From contig CACYQT010000011.1 in assembly GCA_902776645.1 (NCBI GenBank), forward strand, positions 1 through 62,128: a stretch of DNA of 62,128 bases. Direction: 5' to 3'. The position numbers were made by a program, and so were the translations under genes. Source of the stretch: an uncultured bacterium. Lineage in GTDB: Bacteria > Verrucomicrobiota > Lentisphaeria > Oligosphaerales > Oligosphaeraceae. Positions 36,600-45,355 of this stretch are shown in pieces; the first letter of the stretch is position 1, and every line of letters begins with the position of its first letter. The notes under the pieces were generated by a model. It ran no database searches. It worked only from the letters and a program-made list of their open reading frames with translations, and was not told the origin of the DNA.

Positions 36600-37211
36600 T
36601 CACGCCGCCGCCGTCCACAGCGCATGGACGCCGGTGATGATCATGCTCACGGCGATGGCGCTGAGAATCAATCCTGTGATCTTGCCGAGCATGGCGATGA
36701 TCGTGCGGCCGAGAACCCGCACAATGACGCCGGAGAAGAAAAGCATCAAACCGATGGTCCAGCAGGCCAAGACCATGGCCGCCGCCGTCGCAAGCTTTTC
36801 ATTCCAAGCGTTTTTCTCAAGTCCCATGACGATGAGCGTACCGAGCGTGGCAGGCCCTGCGGTGATCGGCACCGCCAACGGGACGACCGCATCCCTGAGC
36901 AGTTCCGCGCTGGTCTTATGTCGTTGCTGTTCAACGGAATCCTCTCCATAGACAAGCTTGATCGCGACTAATAATAGCAGCACGCCGGATCCCGCGCGGA
37001 AGGCGTCCACCGTGATGCCGAACAATTTCATCAGCCATGCGCCGCCGAAGAAAATGGTGATGCAGACGCATGACGCCCCCAAGGCGATTCGGACTGCCAG
37101 CGAATGGCGCGTCTTCATGTCCGATTCCTCCGTCATGGAGATAAACACGCTGAGAACGAAAAACGGCGTCAGCAGGAAGAAGAATGTCAAATACTGTTGT
37201 AGCAGTTGCAT
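36600..37211 (-). CDS. MarC family membrane protein
   Basis: The 203-residue protein has six hydrophobic segments. The start LTFFFLLTPFFVLSVFISMT and the loop VVPLAVPITAGPATLGTLIV, with the conserved Pro-Xaa-Ala-Gly-Pro region, are typical of MarC/UPF0056. It is an inner membrane protein of unknown transport role; MarC is not required for multiple antibiotic resistance in E. coli. It converges with the large secreted gene, 11 bp apart. Confidence 0.9.
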   Translation of the reverse strand: MQLLQQYLTFFFLLTPFFVLSVFISMTEESDMKTRHSLAVRIALGASCVCITIFFGGAWLMKLFGITVDAFRAGSGVLLLLVAIKLVYGEDSVEQQRHKTSAELLRDAVVPLAVPITAGPATLGTLIVMGLEKNAWNEKLATAAAMVLACWTIGLMLFFSGVIVRVLGRTIIAMLGKITGLILSAIAVSMIITGVHALWTAAA

Positions 37212-37323
37212 AGGTTATCAGATGCCTTTTGCGAAAAAGAATTGCCGATCCGAAGACAATTTTCATCCGCCAAATAATATACAAGGAACTGAACCATCAT
37301 GCAATATCGGACACATGAACAAA

Positions 37324-37361
37324 ACGTCTTGTCGTCTGACGTCTTTCGCTCGCGTCTCACA
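37324..37361 (+). repeat. Degenerate GTCTCRC heptamer array
   Basis: CGTCTTGTCGTCTGACGTC... continues to GCGTCTCAC. It is a decayed member of the GTCTCGC/GTCTCAC family that is perfect at 52417 and 53554. Confidence 0.5.
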
Positions 37362-37363
37362 TC

Positions 37364-37400
37364 AAACATGGCGCGATGACATCGCCATCGCGCCATGTTT
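37364..37400. terminator. Perfect 15-bp hairpin after the SDR gene
   Basis: AAACATGGCGCGATG (37364-37378) pairs with CATCGCGCCATGTTT (37386-37400) around a 7-nt loop. It lies just beyond the stop of the leftward transketolase/SDR operon. Confidence 0.8.
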
Positions 37401-37414
37401 GAAAACAAAACAAC

Positions 37415-38182
37415 TTATTTGTCCGGATAGGACAAGTCGCCGTTGATCGTGATGCCGCCGTCCGCCACGACGATGGCGCCGTTGAGATAGCTTGCGTCGT
37501 CCGACGCGAGGAAACGCGCCACCTGCGCGATTTCCTCCGGCGTGCCGTAACGGCGCAGCGGCGTGCGCAGATTCAGGAAGCTGTTTTCGTCGAACGTGGA
37601 ATTTTCCGGATTGCTCTGCCGCATCATCGGCGTCATGATGGCGGCGGGGGCGATGCAGTTCACGCGGATCTTGTAGCGGCCGTATTCGGCCGCCATCGAT
37701 TTCGTCAGCTGGACGATCGCGCCCTTCGTCGCCGTATAGGCGTCGCAGTCCGGAATGCCGATCATGCCCGCGCTGGACGCCGTGTTGATGATCGCGCCGC
37801 CATGTTCCATCATCAACGGAATGGCGTACTTGCAGAACAGAAACACGCTCCGCAGATTGATGGCGATGACCTTCTCCCATATCGCCTCGTCGATGTCCGT
37901 CACACGGCCGTCACGGCCGTTCAGATAGACGCCCGCGTTGTTGTACAGGATGTCCAATTTCCCGTTGGCGGCCGCGACCGCATGCTGCACGTCCGCACTG
38001 TTGGAGACGTCGCATTTCACGAATGTCGAACCCGTTTCGGCGGCGGCCCTGCGGCCCGCCTCTTCGTTGATGTCCGCGATGATGACATCCGCCCCCGCCT
38101 CGCGGAAGCATTTCACGCCGGCCAGACCGATGCCGCCCGCGCCGCCCGTCACGATCGCCTTCTTGCCTTGCAATGAAATCAT
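37415..38182 (-). CDS. Short-chain dehydrogenase/reductase
   Basis: The 255-residue protein has the NAD(P) site TGGAGGIG, the NNAG block (LYNNAGVYLNG), active-site Ser and Tyr-x-x-x-Lys (NTASSAG, YTATKGA), and an AAIMTPM segment. The C-terminus has YLNGAIVVADGGI. The acidic DINEEAGRR after the second strand favours NAD. It lies 8 bp after the transketolase C-subunit in one operon, so it probably reduces or oxidises a sugar or polyol in the same pathway. Confidence 0.93.
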   Translation of the reverse strand: MISLQGKKAIVTGGAGGIGLAGVKCFREAGADVIIADINEEAGRRAAAETGSTFVKCDVSNSADVQHAVAAANGKLDILYNNAGVYLNGRDGRVTDIDEAIWEKVIAINLRSVFLFCKYAIPLMMEHGGAIINTASSAGMIGIPDCDAYTATKGAIVQLTKSMAAEYGRYKIRVNCIAPAAIMTPMMRQSNPENSTFDENSFLNLRTPLRRYGTPEEIAQVARFLASDDASYLNGAIVVADGGITINGDLSYPDK

Positions 38183-38190
38183 GGTTCACC

Positions 38191-39111
38191 TCACTTCAGA
38201 AGAGACTTCACGGCGTTTTTCACATCGTTCACGCCAAGACCGTACTGCTCGCGCATCCACGCCTGGCAGCCGACCTTCGTCGCGTTCACGTCCGGCATCG
38301 CCAGACGCTTGAACGGCACGTCGCCAACGCCTTCGTCCATAAGGACTTCCGCCACGGCACTACCGACGCCGCCGCAGATGTTGTGCTCTTCCAGCGTCAC
38401 AATGGCCTTCGTCTCCTTCGCGGCGCGGACGATGGCCGCCTTGTCGATGGGCTTGATGGAATACAGGCTCACCAGACGGCAGTCGATGCCCTCCGCCGCC
38501 AGTTCTTCAACGGCCTTTTTCGCGTTGACGCCGACCGTTCCCGCGAGGAAAACGGTGGCCGCCTTGCCGTCGCGCAATTGCGCGGAGCCGCCGATTTTCG
38601 CTTCGATTGGACCGTTGTGCAAGTCAGGCTCGCCCTTGTATCCGCAACGAAAATAGACAGGGCCGTTGTAGGCCATCATCGCGTCCGTCAACGCGACCGT
38701 TTCCGCCTTGTCGCAAGGCGCGAGAACGACCATGTTCGGCAGAGCACGCATGATGGCGATGTCCTCCGTCGAATGATGGGAGATGCCCAGTTCGCCGTAG
38801 GCCATGCCGCCGCCGATGATGACGATTTTCACGTTGGCGTCATGATAGCAGACATCGTTGCGAATCTGCTCCAAACAACGCAGTGTCGGGAAGTTGGCGA
38901 TGGAATACGTGACGGCGATGTTGCCCTCCATGGCGACGCCGCAGGCGACGCCCGTCATGTTCTGCTCCGCCACGCCGCAGTTGATGAAACGGTCCGGAAA
39001 CGTCTCCGCGAACTCTTCAATTTCGCCGTAGCCGATGTCCGCCAGAATCATGAATACGCGGGGATCCCGCTTCGCGATGCTCAACAATTCCTTATTGAAT
39101 GCCTTTCTCAT
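38191..39111 (-). CDS. Transketolase, C-terminal subunit
   Basis: The 306-residue protein corresponds to the pyrimidine-binding and C-terminal domains: DRFINCGVAEQNMTGVACGVAMEGNIAVTYSIANF with the conserved AEQN glutamate, then GELGISHHSTEDIAIMRALPNMVVLAPCD and a typical transketolase C-terminal fold (VSLYSIKPIDKAAI). Split transketolases assemble from N and C subunits and move two-carbon units between sugar phosphates. Its ATG overlaps the stop of the N-subunit by four bases (ATGA), indicating coupling. Confidence 0.94.
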   Translation of the reverse strand: MRKAFNKELLSIAKRDPRVFMILADIGYGEIEEFAETFPDRFINCGVAEQNMTGVACGVAMEGNIAVTYSIANFPTLRCLEQIRNDVCYHDANVKIVIIGGGMAYGELGISHHSTEDIAIMRALPNMVVLAPCDKAETVALTDAMMAYNGPVYFRCGYKGEPDLHNGPIEAKIGGSAQLRDGKAATVFLAGTVGVNAKKAVEELAAEGIDCRLVSLYSIKPIDKAAIVRAAKETKAIVTLEEHNICGGVGSAVAEVLMDEGVGDVPFKRLAMPDVNATKVGCQAWMREQYGLGVNDVKNAVKSLLK

Positions 39112-39932
39112 TTTGCTTCCTCCACTTCTTTCAACGCCTGGGCCAGAAGTTCATCCGTCAAACCGCCGTAATGCCAGCGGTAGTCGTTCTCCATGAACGA
39201 CACGCCTTTGCCTTTCACCGTGCGGAAAATCACGGCCGACGGCTTGCAGTCGCACAACGGCAGATCCCGCAGGGATTCATAGACGGCCTTTTGGTCATGG
39301 CCGTCCACTTCCCGCGCCGCCCAGCCGAATATCTCAAGCTTCTGCTTCAGCGATTCCAAATCAATGATGTCACGTGACTTGCCAAGAGCCTGCAAGCGGT
39401 TGTAGTCCACCAGCATGACGAGATTGTCCCAATGATGCTGCGCCGCCAGCATGATGGCCTCCCACGTGGAGCCTTCGTTCAAATCGCCGTCGCTGCACAG
39501 GCAGAAAACACGATGCTTTTTGCCCGCCTGCTTCGCCGCCATCGCCATGCCGCAGGCCACCGGCAGCCCATGCCCCAACGATCCCGTGGAGAATTCCACG
39601 CCCGGAATATGATGCGAAATATGGCCGCTCAATTTGCCGTTGTCGCAATAGTATTCATCAAGCCATTCCAGCGGGAAGAAGCCGAGCTCCGCCAGCGTGG
39701 CCAGCAGCGCCGCGCCGCCGTGCCCTTTGCTCAGAATGAAACGGTCGCGGTCGTTCTTCTTGACGTTTTTCGGATCCACGTTCAGGATCTGCGTGTAGAG
39801 CACGGGCAGGATGTCCGCCATGGACAGCATGCTGCCGATATGCCCGCTCTTCCCTTTGTGGACCATTTTCAGACAATGGATCCGCACTTTTCTCGCCAGT
39901 TCGTGGCATTTGGTCAATTCAGCTTCGTTCAT
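39108..39932 (-). CDS. Transketolase, N-terminal subunit
   Basis: The 274-residue protein carries the thiamine-diphosphate domain: HKGKSGHIGSMLSMADILPVLY, FILSKGHGGAALLATLAELG, GSLGHGLPVACGMAMAAK and CSDGDLNEGSTWEA...MLVDYNRLQALG, the GDG-N diphosphate motif. GGAGAAAAACA precedes the ATG at 39932; the frame stays open upstream but without a site. First gene of a three-gene operon (N, C, SDR), divergent from a ROK regulator. Confidence 0.95.
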   Translation of the reverse strand: MNEAELTKCHELARKVRIHCLKMVHKGKSGHIGSMLSMADILPVLYTQILNVDPKNVKKNDRDRFILSKGHGGAALLATLAELGFFPLEWLDEYYCDNGKLSGHISHHIPGVEFSTGSLGHGLPVACGMAMAAKQAGKKHRVFCLCSDGDLNEGSTWEAIMLAAQHHWDNLVMLVDYNRLQALGKSRDIIDLESLKQKLEIFGWAAREVDGHDQKAVYESLRDLPLCDCKPSAVIFRTVKGKGVSFMENDYRWHYGGLTDELLAQALKEVEEAK

Positions 39933-40055
39933 TGTTTTTCTCCAGTCGTTTCCAGATGGTACAAGACGATTCAGGATATTTATTTTCACTTGGCAAATAA
40001 ATTTACAGCATTTCAGTGACTTGTCAAATAAGTCTCTTGTCCGACATGGCAAAAA

Positions 40056-40106
40056 GTCGCGAAGCGACACCGCCCGCAAGGGTGCCACAATTCACCCGAA
40101 GGGTGA
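40056..40106. promoter_or_regulatory. Two GAA-loop hairpins in the transketolase/ROK divergent spacer
   Basis: GTCGC-GAA-GCGAC (40056-40068) and TCACCC-GAA-GGGTGA (40092-40106), with an extra GGGTG at about 40080-40085. They could be operators for the divergent ROK protein or members of the wider family of GAA-loop hairpins seen in the composite repeats. Confidence 0.4.
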
Positions 40107-40183
40107 TACATTTTCGTTATTTTCTTGCTTTTACATTCATTATATTTGCATTTCCACAGCAAATCACCTATCTTATAATTATC

Positions 40184-41353
40184 ATGAAAGAGAAAATACT
40201 TAAACTGAACGACATCAAGAGCACCAACCTCCAGGCCGTGCTTGACGTCCTCCTGCAGACGGACGGACTGTCCCGCATCGAAATCGCACGCAGGATCGGA
40301 TGCGACAACACGACGGTGACCCGCGCCGTCGGCGCCTTGATCGAGCAAGGCATCGTCGTGCAAGGCGAAAAGACGGAGCAGGCTCTCGGCCGCCCGCGCG
40401 TCATCCTGCGCATTAATCCGGACGGTCCGTTGCTGCTAGGCCTGTCCCTTGAGGCGGAACGCATTACGGGTGTTCTGACCGATTTGCGCGGCATCCCGCA
40501 GGAGCATTGCCAGATCGATTTCAAAGGACTGCCGTCCAAGACGGATTTTCTGGACGCCGTGGCGGATGTCATCCATCTTTTAAAGGAAAAGGCGAACGAC
40601 CGCCTCCGCGGCATCGGCGCCGCCGTGTTCGGCATTTATTCAGGAGACGACTTCAAGCTGGAGAACGCGGCCGCCCTGCCCGCTCTCAACGGCACGGAAC
40701 TGCGGCCGTTCTTCGAAAAGGCGGCTGATTCACATGTCACGATATGCGACCATCTTGTGGCGAAAATGTCGTTTTTCTCCAGACAACTCCCGCAGCTGAA
40801 TTCGGGGACGGTCATGCTCGTCTCAGCGGGAAACGGCATCGGCTCGCTCATGGCGGAGGACGGACGGCTTGTGTTCTCCCGCAACAACCACGGTGGCGAA
40901 CTCGGCCACACCATCTGCCAGCCGGACGGCATGCCTTGCTCCTGCGGACGGCGCGGCTGTCTGGAGACCGTCGCCTCCATTCCCGCGCTTCTGCGCAGAT
41001 GCCGTGACAAGCTCGCCATGCCGCAACTGGATTTCGAAAAAGTCCGCCAGTTGTACGGCGAAGGCGACCAGACCGTCCTCCTCGAAGTGGAAACCGTCGT
41101 GGATTTTTTAGGGATCGCCATCGCCAACTTGTTGAACAACAATCCTGTGCAACAGCTGGTCGTCACAGGCGGAATCCTCCGTCTCGGGCAGGATTTCCAG
41201 GCTTCTCTGGAGGCGAAGATCAATTCGATTCTCTTCGCCTCCGTGAAATCCGACATGACGACGCATTTCCTCCTGCCGGAGCAGGAGGATTCACTCGCCT
41301 GCGGCGCCGCGATTTTCGCGGAAAGAAATGCTAATGTCATCCACAATGCCTAA
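40184..41353 (+). CDS. ROK family transcriptional regulator
   Basis: The 389-residue protein has an N-terminal winged helix-turn-helix (LQTDGLSRIEIARRIGCDNTTVTRAVGALIEQGIV) and a ROK sugar-kinase-like domain with GNGIGSLM and the zinc site GELGHTICQPDGMPCSCGRRGCLE. NagC/XylR-type ROK proteins bind a sugar or sugar phosphate and control nearby catabolic genes, so the divergent transketolase/SDR operon is the likely target. The start is set by the HTH; the frame is open further upstream through hairpin repeats. A TATAAT sits only four bases before ATG, so transcription may start elsewhere. Confidence 0.9.
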   Translation: MKEKILKLNDIKSTNLQAVLDVLLQTDGLSRIEIARRIGCDNTTVTRAVGALIEQGIVVQGEKTEQALGRPRVILRINPDGPLLLGLSLEAERITGVLTDLRGIPQEHCQIDFKGLPSKTDFLDAVADVIHLLKEKANDRLRGIGAAVFGIYSGDDFKLENAAALPALNGTELRPFFEKAADSHVTICDHLVAKMSFFSRQLPQLNSGTVMLVSAGNGIGSLMAEDGRLVFSRNNHGGELGHTICQPDGMPCSCGRRGCLETVASIPALLRRCRDKLAMPQLDFEKVRQLYGEGDQTVLLEVETVVDFLGIAIANLLNNNPVQQLVVTGGILRLGQDFQASLEAKINSILFASVKSDMTTHFLLPEQEDSLACGAAIFAERNANVIHNA

Positions 41354-41387
41354 ACTAGCCACTAGCCACTAGCCACTAACCACTAAA
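41354..41387 (+). repeat. Heptamer array CTAGCCA/CTAACCA
   Basis: ACTAGCC-type units in exact 7-bp phase fill the gap between two convergent genes. The array begins right after the ROK stop and supplies the TAG stop of the leftward gene (41383-41385). Confidence 0.8.
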
Positions 41388-44300
41388 TAAGCTTATAAAT
41401 AAGCCTCTTCTCCTTATTGCGAATCAACAGTTCCGCCCATGCGGCATGGTCGCCCTGCGTGTTGCCTGCCAGGCCGGCATCCGACACAAGCCGCAAAACG
41501 ACTTTCTTCCCGCGCCATTTGGACAAATCCGCCGTGAACGGAATCCATTGGTGATCCGCATGCGTCACTTCGCCCGCAAGCACTTCCGGCTGACCGACTT
41601 CCGACACGAACAACATGAAGCGGATGCCGTCGCCGCGATCCGTGCCGTCCCGCTTGCCGAGCATCGCCTGGAAGACGATTCCGTCTTCGTCGGGCAGCGT
41701 CGTCTCGACGCGCGCGTACGAACAGCCGGTCTTGCCATTCAGCCATGGCGGATGCATGAAGAAGGCGGTCTTGTTGACGCCGCCGCAGGTCATGGTGGAC
41801 ACGTCGCAGCTCGCGCCGACATCCCCCATGTCGTTGGCTTCCGTTTCAACGCCCGCGACGCGGACTCTCGCGCCACGTTTGAAGTCCTTCATGAAGCCGT
41901 CGTAAAACACGTTATACTGCAGTTCGCAGCCCAGCGTGCCCTTCCATGCGCATTCCGCCTTGCCCGAACGGAACGTCACGACCAGTTCCTGATTGCCTTC
42001 CGCCGTCGGTTTCGGCAACTCGAAACTCACGTCCGCGGAACCATTTGCAGCGACGGAAACAGCCTTTTCGCCGCCGAGATTGAGCATCGCCGTGGCGTTG
42101 ACGTCATGCGGGAACGGATTGCGCAGATGGCATGTCAGACGGTTGCCGTCCAGCGTCGTCGTCACGTCCAGCAGATCGGCGATGACGAAGCAGATGGCGT
42201 CGTCGCCATGCCTGAACCAGACGCGTTCGCCAGGCTTTCCGCTAAACTGCTGCGTGACAGGGCCTTCCGGCGTTTGGATGACAACGTCTTCGCCAGACGC
42301 GATGAGATATTTGTCCGATGTCAGACACGTCTCCCGCGTGCTGAACGTCCGGTCGATACGGTAGCTGAACGCGCCTTTGACGGGTTCGACGTAGAGCAAG
42401 CCGCGGCAACGGCGTAACTTGGCGGGCCCCAAGTCCTTATTGTCGTAGTCGAACGCATGGGCGTCGCCGCCGTCGACGGCGAAACCGCAGTCCGCGCCAT
42501 TCAGCGGGATGATCTCCCATGTGTTGCCTTTTTCGACACGGCAGACCGCCGCGCCGCTGCCGTCCGCCTTCGGGAAGGCGTGGAACTTGTCGCGACCGTC
42601 GATGTAGATGTAATCGTCCGAATCCGCGTAGTCCGCGCGCGTCCCATTCTGCACGTTGCAGAAGACGGTGTTGCGGCCGTCGTCCGTCCAGCATTCGAAC
42701 GCGTTGGGAACCAAGTGGAAACGACGGCCCAGATGGGTGACGTCCATGTCGTCGTCCATGTTGCCGTTGGCGACGACATGCGTTCCGTCCGCGTAGTCGA
42801 CCACCAGTTGGCTGCGGTAGGCGGCGCCGTTCCGCAACGCCGCCGTGATGTCGTGCAGCGTACCGTCGGCGGCCGCATAGAGGATGCTTGTGGCAGGGGC
42901 CTGCGTGTAGCGCGACTGGATCTGCTGCATGAGGAAGTACCCCTTGAAGCCTGTGCGCATGTCATTCGGATTGCCGAGCAGGTAGCCCGGATGGCCGAAT
43001 GCCACGGTCGCCGTCAGGAAGCGGTCCGTCTGGGCGGCGGGATCCTTCGCCAGGCGGGCGGCCGCCGCCGATCTGCCGAAGAACATGCCCGTGTCGCCCA
43101 TGCCGAAATTGCATTCCAGATCATGGATTTTCCGCAAATCGAAATCGACGAGCCACGGACGGTCCGCGAACTTGTAGTGGTTGTCCTGCGCGTAGTTGCC
43201 GTCCGTCAGACCGCTGTAGAAGCAGAAGTAGCCGCCTTCGGAATAGACGGGGCCTTCCCACGCCTTCTTCTGCAGCAGCATGATTTCGCCGAACGCGTAG
43301 AAGACCTGCGCGAACGTCCCGCCGCCGGGCACACGCCAGTCGTAGTCACAACGGCTCCAAGGTGTTACGCATGTATGGACATCGCAGTACGCCGTGCTGA
43401 AATGGAATTTCTTCTGGATGATCGGCGACAATTTCTCGCAGTATTCGACGCCCCGCAGCGGCTTCGGCGCGTAGCAGCGGGCCCACGCGGGACCGAATTG
43501 GTTGTCCGGCGTGCGCGACACCATGTCCATGCTCCAATATTCGTTCACAGGCGCGAAATCCGTGAAATTGTTGTACGGCCCGTAGATGAAGCCCAGCGTG
43601 TCCTGCATGTAGCGCGAATAGTCGTAGAACCCTTTGTCGCCGCCTTTCTTCGGGGCGGCCAACGTCCTGAACGTGTAGCTTTCGCCGCCGTCGCGCCAGC
43701 AGTCTTCATGGTCGCGCACAAGGCAGTGGCGCAGGCCGTGCCGCCAGAACGAATACCAGTATTTTTTGTCCGCCTCACGGTTGCCCGCCGCGTAGCATCT
43801 CCATAACACCTTGCCCGTCACATGTTTCCATGGCGATTTCGGATTCGGGATGTTCGGCAGATGCTCTTCGAATTTCGGGCCGATTGTCACGAAGAAACGT
43901 TCATAGACGTCGTTGCGTTCGCCGTTCGTTTTCGGAATATAAAGGGCGGAGCCGTTCACCCACGCCGCGTCTTTCCGGGCGGAGGGCGCGCCTTTCACCG
44001 TGCTTCCGTTGGAGAGATACCAGTCCGTATGGCCAGACACGAATATCGGCGATTGGCCCGTCTTCGCCATGACGACAAGCGGGGCCGAATCCCACGCATA
44101 CGCATAGTACGGGATGCACACGCTCGACATGTCCGAAAGGCCTGTCACGCAACCATATGTCACGCCGCCGATCTTGCCGCCTCTCGCGATCGTGTCGATG
44201 ACCAGCGTCTTGCCGCGCAGCGAGAACGTGTAGGCGACATCCGCCTCCGCATCGCCTTTCACGACATGCCACTGCGCCGTGATTTTGTTTCCAACCTGCT

Positions 44301-45273
44301 GGATTCCTTTGAGTTCCGCCTTGTCGGGAAGTTCACCGTCGCCCTGCCCGGGGAAGAGGACGCCGCCGTCCTGCAACGGCTTGAAAGGCGGTTCGTTGTT
44401 CCATTGCGCCGTGAAATCCGTCCAGCGGCCCGTCTTCGGCTCATACGTAATCGACAATTTTCCGTCGCTGCCGTCATAGCTGAAAACCGCCGTCTGGCCG
44501 TTCAGCGCGACGGTGTTTTTGGAACCGTCCGTGGCGCTGTCCGGCAGGATCGTATCTTCGCGGTTCGGGAACGGCAAGACTTTGTCCTGCAACGTGTTGA
44601 CGCCTGGATCCTGCCCGGGGAACAGCGGGATGCCACGCCGCGCGCGCGGCGCGAACGACAGCGGCTTGAACTCCTCCTTGAAAAGCGTCAGGCTGTTGAA
44701 GAAGAGCGCGCGGTTGTATTTGTTGCCCGCATTCGTGATTTTAATGCCGGAGAACATGGTGCCAGGCTGATGCAGAAGTTCCTGCTGTTCAGGCGTTAGC
44801 CGCTTATGGCAGAAGAACCATTCCTTCCAGTTGCATGTGCAGAGATAGACCGCCGTCTCCTTTCCGTCGGGCGTCTTGAACAGGACGTGAAGACCAACGC
44901 GCGGCGTGGATGTGTCGTTCTCCCACAGCCAGTTGTTGCCATAGACCCACAGGCCGATGGCGTCGAAATCCGCCGGCACTTCCTTCTTGACGGGCGGACG
45001 GATGACGACGGTCGGCGAATCGCCGACGGCGCGGTATGTCAGTTTCAGGACGTAGTCGCCGAACAGCTGCTGTTCGCGCGTCCGCTCCGTCTCCGCGACC
45101 GTGCCGTTGCCCTCCACCTGCCATGGCGCGTCGCTTTGGAAATCTTCAAACGGCGGATGTTCGTCCTTCGTACGCCCCGCCAGTTCCATTTCATACGGCC
45201 GCTTGCCGACGGGCTGCGCGCTGACGCAGACGCTCGTCAACAGCATGAACGCCAATGGCATCACATTTCTCAT
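41383..45273 (-). CDS. Very large secreted protein (1296 aa), candidate glycoside hydrolase (paralogue of 33712-36588)
   Basis: The protein starts with a signal peptide (MRNVMPLAFMLLTSVCVSAQ). AGGAGACATTGA precedes the ATG. N-terminal CBM-like domain (about 40-230: IGLWVYGNNWLWENDTS), then FSYDGSDGKLSITYEPKTGR, a barrel with YERFFVTIGPKFEEHLPNIPNPKS, AYCDVHTCVTPWS (D631) and GPVYSEGG (E679). After about 1130 comes a further beta domain (HADHQWIPFTADLSKWRGKKVVLRLVSD) that looks like a carbohydrate-binding module. Order, PKTG and PNIPNPKS landmarks and the Asp/Glu spacing match the 958-residue protein at 33712. No family recognised; activity inferred. Confidence 0.75.
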   Translation of the reverse strand: MRNVMPLAFMLLTSVCVSAQPVGKRPYEMELAGRTKDEHPPFEDFQSDAPWQVEGNGTVAETERTREQQLFGDYVLKLTYRAVGDSPTVVIRPPVKKEVPADFDAIGLWVYGNNWLWENDTSTPRVGLHVLFKTPDGKETAVYLCTCNWKEWFFCHKRLTPEQQELLHQPGTMFSGIKITNAGNKYNRALFFNSLTLFKEEFKPLSFAPRARRGIPLFPGQDPGVNTLQDKVLPFPNREDTILPDSATDGSKNTVALNGQTAVFSYDGSDGKLSITYEPKTGRWTDFTAQWNNEPPFKPLQDGGVLFPGQGDGELPDKAELKGIQQVGNKITAQWHVVKGDAEADVAYTFSLRGKTLVIDTIARGGKIGGVTYGCVTGLSDMSSVCIPYYAYAWDSAPLVVMAKTGQSPIFVSGHTDWYLSNGSTVKGAPSARKDAAWVNGSALYIPKTNGERNDVYERFFVTIGPKFEEHLPNIPNPKSPWKHVTGKVLWRCYAAGNREADKKYWYSFWRHGLRHCLVRDHEDCWRDGGESYTFRTLAAPKKGGDKGFYDYSRYMQDTLGFIYGPYNNFTDFAPVNEYWSMDMVSRTPDNQFGPAWARCYAPKPLRGVEYCEKLSPIIQKKFHFSTAYCDVHTCVTPWSRCDYDWRVPGGGTFAQVFYAFGEIMLLQKKAWEGPVYSEGGYFCFYSGLTDGNYAQDNHYKFADRPWLVDFDLRKIHDLECNFGMGDTGMFFGRSAAAARLAKDPAAQTDRFLTATVAFGHPGYLLGNPNDMRTGFKGYFLMQQIQSRYTQAPATSILYAAADGTLHDITAALRNGAAYRSQLVVDYADGTHVVANGNMDDDMDVTHLGRRFHLVPNAFECWTDDGRNTVFCNVQNGTRADYADSDDYIYIDGRDKFHAFPKADGSGAAVCRVEKGNTWEIIPLNGADCGFAVDGGDAHAFDYDNKDLGPAKLRRCRGLLYVEPVKGAFSYRIDRTFSTRETCLTSDKYLIASGEDVVIQTPEGPVTQQFSGKPGERVWFRHGDDAICFVIADLLDVTTTLDGNRLTCHLRNPFPHDVNATAMLNLGGEKAVSVAANGSADVSFELPKPTAEGNQELVVTFRSGKAECAWKGTLGCELQYNVFYDGFMKDFKRGARVRVAGVETEANDMGDVGASCDVSTMTCGGVNKTAFFMHPPWLNGKTGCSYARVETTLPDEDGIVFQAMLGKRDGTDRGDGIRFMLFVSEVGQPEVLAGEVTHADHQWIPFTADLSKWRGKKVVLRLVSDAGLAGNTQGDHAAWAELLIRNKEKRLIYKLI

Positions 45274-45294
45274 TCAATGTCTCCTATAAAAACT

Positions 45295-45330
45295 GTCCCT
45301 TTTGTCCTTTTTGTCGCTTATGTCTCTTTT
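45295..45330 (+). repeat. Nonamer array GTCCCTTTT (four units)
   Basis: GTCCCTTTT, GTCCTTTTT, GTCGCTTAT and GTCTCTTTT follow in phase between two leftward genes. Confidence 0.65.
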
Positions 45331-45355
45331 ACTTAATCATTCAGCATTAGGCCGT

